From the NCBI RefSeq assembly GCF_020148005.1, contig NZ_JAGXFD010000001.1, positions 2,564,599-2,628,598 of the forward strand: DNA of 64,000 nt, read 5' to 3'. A model generated the notes under the pieces. It had not been told where the DNA came from. It searched no databases and was given only the letters and a program-made list of their open reading frames with translations. This DNA comes from Modicisalibacter tunisiensis (lineage in GTDB: Bacteria > Pseudomonadota > Gammaproteobacteria > Pseudomonadales > Halomonadaceae). A program made the translations under genes and the position numbers. Positions within the stretch are counted from its first letter, which is position 1; every line of letters begins with the position of its first letter. Positions 13,253-21,419 of the stretch are shown piece after piece.

Positions 13253-13275
13253 TTATTCACAGTTTCTGTGAATAA
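13253..13275. promoter_or_regulatory. Perfect 10-bp inverted repeat, candidate operator
   Basis: TTATTCACAG-TTT-CTGTGAATAA, AT-rich in a GC-rich background, in the aacS/MFS divergent region. Size and symmetry suit a dimeric regulator such as a TetR- or GntR-type protein; no such gene is adjacent. Confidence 0.6.
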
Positions 13276-13362
13276 CTCCGCGCGGCCCGGGAGCGGGTGG
13301 CCCCGGGTAGCCGTCGGGCCGTCCAGCGACTAGAATCTAGCCACACCTGAGAACGATGAGCT

Positions 13363-13402
13363 ACCGCCTGGCCGAATTCCGCGATTCGGCCCGGCGGTTT
13401 TC
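13363..13402 (+). terminator. Terminator-like hairpin in the MFS gene leader (possible attenuator)
   Basis: ACCGCC-T-GGCCGAAT pairs with ATTCGGCC-C-GGCGGT around a 6-base loop, followed by TTTTCCTGTTTG. The T tract is on the plus strand, so it would stop transcription heading into the MFS gene. It either blocks read-through or acts as an attenuator. Confidence 0.65.
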
Positions 13403-13439
13403 CTGTTTGTTCTGCCGATGATTCATGGAGGTGACGGCG

Positions 13440-14951
13440 TTGCGCAGTCTGCCGGCGACCCTGCCGATACTTTTCGTGTGCGAGATCAGCTTCCTGCTGG
13501 GCCATGGCCTGATCATGACCCTGCTCGGGGTGCGCATGTCGCTGGAAGGCTTTCCGTCGCAGATGGCCGGCCTGCTGATGTCGAGCTTCTCGCTGGGCTT
13601 CGTGCTGGGCAGCTACTTCCTGGAAAAGCGCATCCGCTCGGTGGGGCATATCCGGGTCTTCGCCGCCTGTGCCGCCATGCTGGCGGTCACCGCCATGCTG
13701 CATGGCCTGTGGGTCAACCCCTGGGCGTGGCTGGTCTGGCGCGTGGCGGGGGGCGCCTCCACGGCGGGGCTGCTGATGGTCATGGAGTCCTGGGTCTCGG
13801 GGGAGTCGACCAACGACAATCGCGGCAAGGTGCTGGGCTGGTATCTGGTCATCTCCACGCTGTCGCTGGCCGGGGGGCAGTGGATGCTCAACCTGGCCGA
13901 CCCGGCGACGATGGTGCTCTTCTCGGTCTCGGGGATGCTGTTCGCGCTGTCGCTGGTGCCGCTGTCGATCCATCGCATCCACGGGCCGTCGCACTCGAGC
14001 CACGACACCGCGCACAAGATTCGCTTCAAGGAGCTCTACAAGCGCGCGCCGGTGGGGCTGGTGGGGGCCTTCACCGCGGGGCTGATGGTCCAGGCCTTCT
14101 TCGCCATGACGCCCTATTTCGGCCAGGAGATCGGCCTGTCCACGGCGCAGACGGCCCAGTTCATGGCCACCACCACGCTGGTGGCGCTGTTCGCCCAGTG
14201 GTTCCTGGGGCGTGTCTCCGACCGGCTCGACCGGCGCAAGGTGATTCTCTGCATGGCCGGGGTGATGGCCATCACCGGGGCCTTCATCTCGGCGGCGGCA
14301 GGACACAGCTATCTCGTCCTGCTGGTGGTGGCCTGCTTCCACACTGCCATGCTGCATACGCTCTATTCGCTGAGTCTGGCGCATACCAACGACTGGCTGG
14401 AGCCGTCCGAGATCATCGCCGCGAACTCCAAGCTGATGATCTGGTACGGGGTCGGGTCGATCGTCGGGCCGTTCAGCGCGTCGCTGGTGATGCAGGTCGT
14501 GGGGCCCGAGGGGCTGTGGCTCTTCCTCGGCTCGGCCGCGCTGGCGCTGGCGATGTTCGTCATGGTGCGCCTGCACGGCACGCAGACCGACAAGGCGCCC
14601 GAGGTCGAGCAGGAGCCCTACGCGCCCATGCCGATGATGGAAACGCCGCACTATCACAGCGAACTCGACACCCGCTATGACCCCCAGCAGCTCGAGTTCG
14701 ACTTCGAGTTCTACGAGTATGAGCTGGAGGATGTGCCTGACGTCGAGGTGGAGACCACGGCGTCAGCCGACGAGGCCGAGTCGGCTGACGCGGCGGACGA
14801 GACCGGCACGTCGGAGGACGAGTCGATGGGCGAGGAGCCGGCCCACGAGGACGAGGAAGGCGACGAGGCGATTCAGCAGCGCGGCGAGTCGTGGCACGAG
14901 AACGAACACGAGCCGGCCTCGGCGGCGCCTTCGGCACCCCGGGCGGGGTGA
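13440..14951 (+). CDS. Major facilitator superfamily transporter with a long acidic C-terminal tail
   Basis: About 503 residues. The first ~390 form a 12-helix MFS transporter (GRVSDRLDRRKVILCM is the conserved cytoplasmic loop after helix 8; GGASTAGLLMVMESWVSGES resembles the YcaD-type family). The last ~115 residues are hydrophilic and very acidic (LEFDFEFYEYELEDVPDVEV, then Asp/Glu/Ser/Thr-rich sequence), which is unusual for the family. I prefer the TTG at 13440 because GGAGGTGA lies 6 bases before it; an in-frame ATG at 13425 has no Shine-Dalgarno sequence. The substrate is unknown. Confidence 0.85.
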   Translation: MRSLPATLPILFVCEISFLLGHGLIMTLLGVRMSLEGFPSQMAGLLMSSFSLGFVLGSYFLEKRIRSVGHIRVFAACAAMLAVTAMLHGLWVNPWAWLVWRVAGGASTAGLLMVMESWVSGESTNDNRGKVLGWYLVISTLSLAGGQWMLNLADPATMVLFSVSGMLFALSLVPLSIHRIHGPSHSSHDTAHKIRFKELYKRAPVGLVGAFTAGLMVQAFFAMTPYFGQEIGLSTAQTAQFMATTTLVALFAQWFLGRVSDRLDRRKVILCMAGVMAITGAFISAAAGHSYLVLLVVACFHTAMLHTLYSLSLAHTNDWLEPSEIIAANSKLMIWYGVGSIVGPFSASLVMQVVGPEGLWLFLGSAALALAMFVMVRLHGTQTDKAPEVEQEPYAPMPMMETPHYHSELDTRYDPQQLEFDFEFYEYELEDVPDVEVETTASADEAESADAADETGTSEDESMGEEPAHEDEEGDEAIQQRGESWHENEHEPASAAPSAPRAG

Positions 14952-14973
14952 CCGGGGACGCGTCGAGCGTGGC

Positions 14974-15741
14974 TCAGGCGATCTCGCAGCGGGTATGCTC
15001 GGGCAGCAGCAGTTCGGCGGCCCTTTCCTGGTGTCCCGGCAGGCTGCGCTGGACCAGTGCCAGGCCGCCAGGCACGATGCGATGCTCGTCACCCTCGGCG
15101 AAGGCCAGGCGTCGCGAGGCGGCGGTATAGTAGCGGTAGTCCAGCAGCGGCGAGACCGGAAAGAGCCCGTGGCGCCGGTCGTCGCTGCCCGGCAGGCCGG
15201 CCTGCCGCAGCTGCCGGTCGAGTCCCGCCAGCGGCTGGCCGAGCCGTTCGCAGTCGAGCCCGGCGTGATGCAGGCGTGGGCCGAGCGCCGCGATCCAGGC
15301 GGCCAGCGGATGGGCTCGGAGCAGTTGCTGGTAGGTGGCCCAGTCGGGCATCGGCCAGGGGCGGCCGCGGCACAGCAGGTTCTGGCCTCGGCAGTCGGCG
15401 GGGTGGGCGGCACCGATCAGGGCTTCCAGCTGGCGGCGCGGCTCCCGGGTCAGGGCGCCGGGCTGCAGCTCCACCAGCAGCAGCCAGGCGCCGTCGTCGT
15501 CCGGCGTCAGGCAGGAGACCAGCACGCCGCGATCGGCCATGGCGTACTGGCCGGCCCGCCGGTAGCCGAAATGCGCGAGCGTGGGCAGCAATGCCTCGGA
15601 ACTGAAGGGGCCGTGGTTGAGTGTCACGATCGCCAGGTATTCGGCGCTCGGTACCCGTGACCAGAGGTCCAGGGCGGCCAGGTCCGGGTTCAGGTGAACG
15701 TAGTCCAGCCACAGCTGCTGCAGAAACTCTTCGCGTTGCAT
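14974..15741 (-). CDS. DUF1338-like protein (VOC-type oxygenase relative), short form
   Basis: 255 residues beginning MQREEFLQQLWLDYVHLNPD. The N-terminal part (LWLDYVHLNP, AEYLAIVTLNHGPFSSEALL, LAHFGYRRAGQYAMADRGVL, LLLVEL) resembles DUF1338 proteins, which include 2-oxoadipate dioxygenase/decarboxylase (HglS/YdcJ), but those are about 450 residues and several canonical His/Glu ligand positions do not stand out here. It may be a reduced or diverged relative. The start at 15741 has a GGAG site; the frame reaching 15798 has none. It is convergent with the MFS gene and upstream of no obvious partner. Function unknown. Confidence 0.55.
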   Translation of the reverse strand: MQREEFLQQLWLDYVHLNPDLAALDLWSRVPSAEYLAIVTLNHGPFSSEALLPTLAHFGYRRAGQYAMADRGVLVSCLTPDDDGAWLLLVELQPGALTREPRRQLEALIGAAHPADCRGQNLLCRGRPWPMPDWATYQQLLRAHPLAAWIAALGPRLHHAGLDCERLGQPLAGLDRQLRQAGLPGSDDRRHGLFPVSPLLDYRYYTAASRRLAFAEGDEHRIVPGGLALVQRSLPGHQERAAELLLPEHTRCEIA

Positions 15742-15814
15742 GATCGGAGGTCTCCCTGTGATGCCTCCGAAGTATAGGCAGTGCCGCCCGGGGGCCATTC
15801 AACGCCCCGCCTCG

Positions 15815-16993
15815 TCAGGCGGGGGCGGCGGGAGAGGCCGGCAGGCAGGCCAGCGTTGAACGTCGAATTTCCGCTTCCTCGTCGGCCGCGACGATGCCGA
15901 TGGCCGGCCCGTCGCCGCGGTCCAGCCGCGGCGCATGACGCGCATTGGCCGCGTCGTCGAGCTTGATGCCCAGCCAGGCGAGGTCGTGGCACACGGCCTG
16001 GCGGATCGGCGCGGCATGCTCGCCGATGCCGGCGGTGAAGATCAGGGCGTCCAGGCCGCCGAGCAGGGCGACCAGCCCGCCGATTTCCCGGACCACCCGA
16101 CGCACGAAGAGCGCGACCGCCTCCGCGGCGGCCGGGGCGTCACTGGCCAGCAGATCACGCATGTCATCGGACAGTCCCGAAACCCCGTAGAGCCCGCTGT
16201 CATGGTAGAGCAGGTGCTCGATCTCGTCGGCGCGCCAGCCCTTCTGCTGCAGCAGGTAGAGAATCACGCCGGGGTCGAGGTTGCCCGCCCGGCGCCCCAT
16301 CATCAGCCCGTCGAGCGCGGTGAAGCCCATGGTGGTGGCCTGGCTTTGCCCATCCTCGAGGGCGCACAGGCTGCAGCCGTGACCCAGGTGGGCGATGATC
16401 ACGCGGCCCCGATGGCGCTCGCCGATCAGCTCGGGCAGCTGGCGCACGGCGTGGGCGTAGGACAGTCCGTGAAAACCGTAGCGCAGAATGCCCTCCTCGG
16501 TCAGCCGGCGCGGCAGCGCGAAGCACTGGTTCAGCCAGGGCTGGCTGCGATGGAAGGCGGTGTCGAAGCAGGCCACCTGCGGCAGGGTGGGCCAGTGAGC
16601 GTGCAGGGCGTCGATCAGCGCCAGCGCCGGTGGCTGATGCAGGGGCGCCAGTGGGATCAGTTCGCGCAGCTCGTCGACCACGGCCGGTTCCAGCAGGCAG
16701 GGCGCGGCGTGGTGGCGACCGCCGTGCACGACGCGATGTCCCACGGCGCTCAGCGGCACGTCGCCGAACTGCGCCTCGAGCCAGTCAAGCAGCGGCGCAA
16801 TCACGGCGGTGTGCCCGGTTCCCGTCAGGCGGGGCAAGGCATCACTGGGCGTCGTGGCGCCGTCGAGCACCAGATGCGGCGCTTCGTTGATGCGCTCGAT
16901 GGTACCGCGGACCCGGCAGCGCTCGTCATGGAAGAGCGCGACCTTCAGCGACGACGAGCCGGCGTTGAGGGCGAGAACGGCGCGCGAGGTCAT
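15815..16993 (-). CDS. ackA: Acetate kinase
   Basis: 392-residue acetate kinase, interconverting acetyl phosphate plus ADP with acetate plus ATP. Phosphate-binding LALNAGSSSLK lies at the N terminus; HRVVHGGRHH, VACFDTAFHRSQP, YGFHGLSYAHAV, LGHGCSLCAL and IFTAGIGEHAAPIRQ are the usual ASKHA-fold motifs. The start codon overlaps the pta stop codon (ATGA), so the two are translationally coupled. It is full length. Together with Pta it forms the substrate-level phosphorylation/acetate-overflow pathway. Confidence 0.96.
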   Translation of the reverse strand: MTSRAVLALNAGSSSLKVALFHDERCRVRGTIERINEAPHLVLDGATTPSDALPRLTGTGHTAVIAPLLDWLEAQFGDVPLSAVGHRVVHGGRHHAAPCLLEPAVVDELRELIPLAPLHQPPALALIDALHAHWPTLPQVACFDTAFHRSQPWLNQCFALPRRLTEEGILRYGFHGLSYAHAVRQLPELIGERHRGRVIIAHLGHGCSLCALEDGQSQATTMGFTALDGLMMGRRAGNLDPGVILYLLQQKGWRADEIEHLLYHDSGLYGVSGLSDDMRDLLASDAPAAAEAVALFVRRVVREIGGLVALLGGLDALIFTAGIGEHAAPIRQAVCHDLAWLGIKLDDAANARHAPRLDRGDGPAIGIVAADEEAEIRRSTLACLPASPAAPA

Positions 16994-17940
16994 GGTGTGC
17001 GCCCCCGATGCACCACCAGGCAGGCCAGCGCGGCGGAGGCCAGCCGGCTGGCAGTGGTGTCGCTGCGGCTGGTCAGCATGATCGGTACCCGCGCACCCAT
17101 GACCAGCCCCGCTGCCTGGGCACCGGCCAGGTGGATGAGCAGCTTGGCGATCATGTTGGCGGATTCGAGGTCGGGGCACATCAGGATGTCGGCATGGCCG
17201 GCGACCGCCGAGGTCAGGCCCTTGGTGCGGGCGGCCTGCTCGGAGACCGCATTGTCGATGGCCAGCGGGCCGTCGAGATCGCCGCCGGTGATCTGGCCGC
17301 GCTGGCTCATCTTGCACAGGGCGGCGGCGTCGAGGGTCGAGGGAATCCGCGGATTGACGGTTTCCACGGCCGAGAGAATCGCCACCCGCGGGCAGTCGAG
17401 CGCCAGGGCATGGGCCAGATCGATGGCGTTCTGGATGATGTCCCGCTTGGCGGTCAGGTCGGGCTGGATATGCAGGGCGCCGTCGGTGATCAGCAGCGGC
17501 CGTGGATAGCTGGCGACGTCGAGGGCGTAGATGTGGCTCATCTGGCGCTCGGTGCGCAGGCCGGCCTCGTCGACGAGGACGGCGCTCATCAGCTCGTCGG
17601 TGTGCAGCGCCCCCTTCATCAGGGCGTTCACCTCATTGCGGGCGGCCAGCGACACGGCGGTCTCGGCGGCGGCGTGGCTGTGCGGGGTGTCGATGATCGT
17701 CAGGTCCGACAGCGATTCGCCGAGGGCGTGCGCGGTATCGAGAATACGCGCCTTCGGGCCGACCAGCAGCGGCTCGATCAACCCCTGGCGCCAGGCGGCC
17801 AGCGCCCCGCCCAGGGACAGCTCGTCACACGGGTGGACCACGGCGGTGCGGATGGGCGGGTAGCCGCGGGTCGCGTCGATCAGTTGCCGGTGGCGATCGC
17901 CGACCGGGGGATCGTGGGGCAGGGTGTCTTGAGCCGCCAT
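16990..17940 (-). CDS. Phosphate acetyltransferase (short PTA/PTB-type)
   Basis: 316-residue phosphotransacylase that exchanges acetyl-CoA and phosphate for acetyl phosphate and CoA. Visible family segments are EVNALMKGALHTDELMSAVL, HIYALDVASYPRPLLITDGA, GHADILMCPDLESANMIAK and AQAAGLVMGARVPIMLTSRS. This is the short catalytic-domain form related to phosphotransbutyrylases and to the C-terminal half of bifunctional enoyl-CoA hydratase/phosphotransacetylases; the DRTGG and N-terminal domains of enterobacterial Pta are absent. The start at 17940 (MAAQDT) is chosen over a longer non-homologous frame. Coupling with ackA supports acetyl as the main substrate. Confidence 0.9.
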   Translation of the reverse strand: MAAQDTLPHDPPVGDRHRQLIDATRGYPPIRTAVVHPCDELSLGGALAAWRQGLIEPLLVGPKARILDTAHALGESLSDLTIIDTPHSHAAAETAVSLAARNEVNALMKGALHTDELMSAVLVDEAGLRTERQMSHIYALDVASYPRPLLITDGALHIQPDLTAKRDIIQNAIDLAHALALDCPRVAILSAVETVNPRIPSTLDAAALCKMSQRGQITGGDLDGPLAIDNAVSEQAARTKGLTSAVAGHADILMCPDLESANMIAKLLIHLAGAQAAGLVMGARVPIMLTSRSDTTASRLASAALACLVVHRGRTP

Positions 17941-18061
17941 GCTGAAGTCTCCGTCATGCCGGGCATCGCCCGGGAATGCCACGACTCTAGGCGGGAATCG
18001 TCAGGCTGGCCAGCGAGGGTGTCGCCGGGTTGATCTGCGTCACGTCCGTCGGCGCCCCGGA

Positions 18062-18087
18062 ATGAAAACGCCGGCCCGGGGCCGGCG
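18062..18087 (-). terminator. Rho-independent terminator after grxA
   Basis: 8-bp perfect stem CGCCGGCC / GGCCGGCG with a 3-base loop; on the minus strand it is followed by TTTTCATT. It lies 20 bases beyond the glutaredoxin stop codon. Confidence 0.85.
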
Positions 18088-18107
18088 CGGGGAGAGGGCG
18101 CGGCTGT

Positions 18108-18383
18108 TCAGTTGACCGGGGTTTCCGGCATCAGCTGATTGTCGCGCACGTACTGGTCGAATTCGGTGAAGCCGCCGATATGGGTCTGGTCGACGAAGAT
18201 CTGCGGCACGGTCTCGACCGGCTTGCCGATGGTCTTCTCCATGTCGGCCTTGGTGATGCCTTCTTCATGGATGTCGATGTAGCGATAGCTGAAATCGTCG
18301 CGGGCATTGCTCAGCGCCTCGGCCAGGTCCTTGGCGCGTACGCAGAAGGGGCAGCCGGCGCGTCCGAAGATGACTGTCAGCAT
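18108..18383 (-). CDS. grxA: Glutaredoxin 1 (GrxA type)
   Basis: 91-residue glutathione-dependent disulfide reductase. The dithiol active site is CPFC (residues 11-14); the GrxA-specific sequence KPVETVPQIFVDQTHIGGF includes the cis-proline loop and glutathione-binding residues. It closely follows the E. coli GrxA pattern (GCPFCVRAKDLAEALSN), including the DDF-Y-DI-EGIT segment, so I call GrxA rather than GrxC. It is monocistronic, with its own terminator and a 132-base upstream gap. Likely roles are ribonucleotide reductase recycling and OxyR-type reduction. Confidence 0.93.
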   Translation of the reverse strand: MLTVIFGRAGCPFCVRAKDLAEALSNARDDFSYRYIDIHEEGITKADMEKTIGKPVETVPQIFVDQTHIGGFTEFDQYVRDNQLMPETPVN

Positions 18384-18515
18384 GGGGTCTCCTTTCGTGA
18401 TGACGAGAATCGTGGGGGATGGAACGTTGAACTGGGAGCATTGTTTCGCATTCGGCGCGCGAGGACCAATAGAGTCTCGCTACGCCGACTATTGCATGCC
18501 TTTATGGTGCCGGGC

Positions 18516-19343
18516 TCATGCCTCGCCGGACGCCGAGCGGCCTTCGTCGGTGCGCTGCAGCAGATCACGCAGCGCGACGTAGATGTCCGGCGCCGCGGCG
18601 ACGATATGCTCGCCGTAGAGCTCCTCGGGGATACTCTCGGGCGCCGGATAGACGTGGCCGGTGCGGGCGCCGGCTTCCCGGGCGATCAGCAGCCCGGCGG
18701 CGAAATCCCAGGGCGAGACGCTCTCGTAGTAGGCATCGAGCCGCCCGCAGGCCACGTTGCACAGGTCCAGCGCAGCGGAACCGCAGCGCCGCACGTCCTG
18801 ACAGTGCTGCATGACCGCCGAGAAACGGCGCAGCAGTGGCTGCCGGCCGTCGCGGCGGTAGGGGAAGCCGGTGGCGATCAGGCTGCTGTCGAGCCGGTTG
18901 GCCAGGCTGGCGCGGATGCGTGCCTGATTGCGCCAGGCTCCTTCGCCGCGGATGGCCACGAAGGTCTCGTCCAGGAAGGGGGCGTGCACCACGCCGATCT
19001 GCACGCGACCGTCCACCGCCCAGGCGATCGACACCGCGACGTGGGGAAAGCCCCGGGCGAAGTTCACCGTGCCGTCGATCGGGTCGACGACCCACAGTGG
19101 CCCCTTGCGCCCCAGCGCCTGGCGGTCGGGGGCGATCTCCTCGCTGAGTCGGGCGTCGTCGGGAAAGTGCTGCTGCAGGCGGTCGCTGATCCACTCGTCG
19201 ACCGCCACGTCGGTGTCGGTGACCAGTTCCGTGCCGTGCTTGTAGCGCTGCGAGAAGCGCTGGTCGTTTCGCGCGGCCAGGATCTTCCGGCCGGCGCCCT
19301 CGGCGATGTCGGTGGCGATGGCGAGTCGCTCGGCGAGCTGCAT
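18516..19343 (-). CDS. Inositol-monophosphatase-family phosphatase
   Basis: 275-residue Mg-dependent sugar/inositol phosphatase. Metal-binding motifs are LSEEIAPD and VVDPIDGTVNFARGFPHVAV, and a C-terminal PWDFAAGLLIAREAGA completes the site. Members dephosphorylate inositol monophosphates, 3'-phosphoadenosine phosphate or fructose bisphosphate; the substrate cannot be told from sequence, though it is not the SuhB subgroup by eye. The ATG at 19343 follows CCCAGGAGGTTAC, an excellent ribosome site. It lies 41 bases after the RegA-type regulator gene, probably in the same transcript. Confidence 0.87.
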   Translation of the reverse strand: MQLAERLAIATDIAEGAGRKILAARNDQRFSQRYKHGTELVTDTDVAVDEWISDRLQQHFPDDARLSEEIAPDRQALGRKGPLWVVDPIDGTVNFARGFPHVAVSIAWAVDGRVQIGVVHAPFLDETFVAIRGEGAWRNQARIRASLANRLDSSLIATGFPYRRDGRQPLLRRFSAVMQHCQDVRRCGSAALDLCNVACGRLDAYYESVSPWDFAAGLLIAREAGARTGHVYPAPESIPEELYGEHIVAAAPDIYVALRDLLQRTDEGRSASGEA

Positions 19344-19384
19344 GTAACCTCCTGGGTCGGGTCGGAATGGCGAAGGCGGGGCGG

Positions 19385-19921
19385 TCAGCGTCGCACCGGA
19401 CGCTTCTGGAGCTTGCGCTGCAGGGTGCGGCGATGCATGCCCAGCGCCCGCGCCGTGGCGGAGATGTTGCCGTCGTGCTCCTGCAGCACCTTCTGGATGT
19501 GCTCCCAGGTGACACGGTTGATCGACGGCGGGTTGTCGGCGATGTCGATGTCGGGGTCGCCGGTCTCGCGGTTGAAGGCACCCAGCACCTCGTCGGCGTC
19601 GACGGGCTTGCACAGGTAGTTCACCGCGCCGAGCTTGATGGCTTCCACGGCGGTGGCGATGCTCGAGTAGCCGGTCAGCACCACCACGCGGCACTCGGGG
19701 GCCACGGCCAGCAGCTCCGGCAGCAGCTTGAGCCCCGAGCCGTGCTCGAGCTTGAGATCCAGGGTGGCGAGCTGCGGCGGCGAGCGCCGGGCCAGCTCCA
19801 GCGCCTGCTCCTCATCCGTGGCCACCAGCACCTCGAAGCCACGCCGGCTGAAGGCACGTTCCATGACATGGCAGAACATCTCGTCGTCGTCGACGATCAT
19901 CAGGCGTTCGGCAGTTTGCAT
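19385..19921 (-). CDS. RegA/PrrA/ActR-type response regulator
   Basis: 178-residue response regulator of the compact RegA family. The receiver domain has the acidic pocket D11-D12, phospho-acceptor D55 (TLDLKLEHGSG) and YLCKPVDADEVL; a Fis-type helix-turn-helix closes the protein (NISATARALGMHRRTLQRKL), nearly invariant in RegA homologues. Known family members adjust respiration, carbon and nitrogen metabolism to redox state. The cognate sensor gene is 33 bases upstream on the same strand, and the phosphatase gene follows, so the three probably form one operon. Confidence 0.93.
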   Translation of the reverse strand: MQTAERLMIVDDDEMFCHVMERAFSRRGFEVLVATDEEQALELARRSPPQLATLDLKLEHGSGLKLLPELLAVAPECRVVVLTGYSSIATAVEAIKLGAVNYLCKPVDADEVLGAFNRETGDPDIDIADNPPSINRVTWEHIQKVLQEHDGNISATARALGMHRRTLQRKLQKRPVRR

Positions 19922-19954
19922 AGCAGCGTTCCGTGTCGTAGGGCAATGCCGACG

Positions 19955-21226
19955 TCATTCGCCGGCAATCAGGCGGGGCAGCTTGACCTCGGTCAGGGTG
20001 CCGCCCTCTTCGTGATTGTAAAGACTCACGCCGCCGCCGAAGCGGTTGATGGTGGCGTGGGTCAGGAACAGGCCGATCCCCATCCCCTTGCTCTTGGTGG
20101 AGACGAAGGTATCGCCGAGCTGGTCGGCGATCGACATCGCCACGCCCGGGCCGTGATCGCGAATGTCGATGATCACTTCCTCCTTGGTCCAGTCGAGGCT
20201 GATGACGATGTCCTCGGGATTGGCGTCGGCGGCGTTGTTGAGCAGGTTCATCAGCGCCTGCTCCAGGGTGGTGTCGACCGCCAGCACGGGGGTGCCGCGC
20301 TTGCCGAGGATCTCGATATGATGGGTGACGTCCGGACGCAGTACCAGCCAGCGCTGCACGACATCCTCCAGCCAGGCCTGGGCCGGCTGCGAGGCGGGCT
20401 GGGCCAGGCGGCGGCGGTCGGCATTGGCGACCAGGTTCTGCAGCCGCGACTTGCAGGTATCGACCTGGCGGCGCAGCAGGTCGATGTCGGCCTCGAGAGT
20501 CGGCTGTCCGGCGGCGTCCTCGCGCATTTCCTTGAGCAGCACCGCCATGGTGGACAGTGGCGTGCCCAGTTCATGGGCGGTGCCGGCCGCCTGGGTGGCC
20601 ACCGCCAGCACCTGCTCGTTGCGCAGGGCCGCCTCGCGGGTCCGCGACAGGGCCAGGTCGCGACGGCGCAGGGCATGGGCCATCTTGAAGATGAAGTAGG
20701 TGACCAGGCCCGCCGAGAGGCCGAAGTTCAGCCACATGCCCAGCACGTGCAGGCTGATGCCGGGGCCGATCATGCCATGGCTGAGCTGCGGCACCGGGTC
20801 GTAGAACAGCATCAGGAAGGTGTAGGCGGCCATCGCCGAGCTGGCGACGAGCCAGGCGTAGCGCCAGGGCAGGGTGGCGGCGGCAATGGTCACCGGCACC
20901 AGATAATAGGTGATGAAGGGGTTGGTGGACCCGCCGGTGTAGAAGAACAGCAGGCTCAGCCCGGCGATGTCCGCCATCAGGTGCAGCAGGTATTCGAGGT
21001 CGGTGACCGCACGGGGGCGCCCCAGCCGCCACCAGCTGGCGATGTTGATGAAGCCCATGGCGATGATCACGCTGATGACCGGCACCACGCGCAGCTGGAA
21101 GCCGAGCACCTCGATGCCGAAGATGATCGCCGCCAGAAAGCCGGTCCAGGTGATGCCGCGCACGAAGGTCAGCCGCACCAGATTGCGGTTGGGGGTCGAC
21201 AAGGGCAGAGGGGTGGGCTGTTGCAT
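19955..21226 (-). CDS. RegB/PrrB/ActS-type redox sensor histidine kinase
   Basis: 423-residue membrane sensor. Five to six hydrophobic segments span residues ~25-185, carrying the quinone-site heptapeptide GGSTNPF (98-104) characteristic of RegB. The phospho-acceptor is H218 in AHELGTPLSTM; a conserved-position cysteine, C258 (QVDTCKSRL), matches the redox-active Cys of RegB by context. The ATPase domain shows MNLLNNAADANPE, IRDHGPGV and SKGMGIGLFLTHATI. Start is MQQPTP at 21226; the longer frame is not homologous. In known homologues, oxidised quinone and Cys oxidation lower kinase activity. It is divergent from prfC. Confidence 0.93.
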   Translation of the reverse strand: MQQPTPLPLSTPNRNLVRLTFVRGITWTGFLAAIIFGIEVLGFQLRVVPVISVIIAMGFINIASWWRLGRPRAVTDLEYLLHLMADIAGLSLLFFYTGGSTNPFITYYLVPVTIAAATLPWRYAWLVASSAMAAYTFLMLFYDPVPQLSHGMIGPGISLHVLGMWLNFGLSAGLVTYFIFKMAHALRRRDLALSRTREAALRNEQVLAVATQAAGTAHELGTPLSTMAVLLKEMREDAAGQPTLEADIDLLRRQVDTCKSRLQNLVANADRRRLAQPASQPAQAWLEDVVQRWLVLRPDVTHHIEILGKRGTPVLAVDTTLEQALMNLLNNAADANPEDIVISLDWTKEEVIIDIRDHGPGVAMSIADQLGDTFVSTKSKGMGIGLFLTHATINRFGGGVSLYNHEEGGTLTEVKLPRLIAGE

Positions 21227-21419
21227 GGTGACTCCGGCTGTCTGGCTATGCGCATGATAACCGATGACGGCATCGGGCTCAGTCCCCGAGCACGAGGCTG
21301 TGCGTGCTGACGACATTCCGCGCCTGTCGCGCTACAATCGCGGCCATTCTGCAAGCCATGCCGTGCGGGTGTGCCATCGAGGCGTCCCCGACCGAGCACC
21401 AATCAGCGATACCTCATTC

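Larger units (their letters stand above)
12936..13439. promoter_or_regulatory. Divergent regulatory region between aacS and the MFS gene
   Basis: About 500 bases without a credible gene. It contains an exact 10+3+10 palindrome at 13253-13275, a CTAGAATCTAG palindrome at 13330-13340, and a terminator-like hairpin at 13363-13402 lying only 38 bases before the MFS start codon. Both divergent promoters should be here. Confidence 0.65.
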
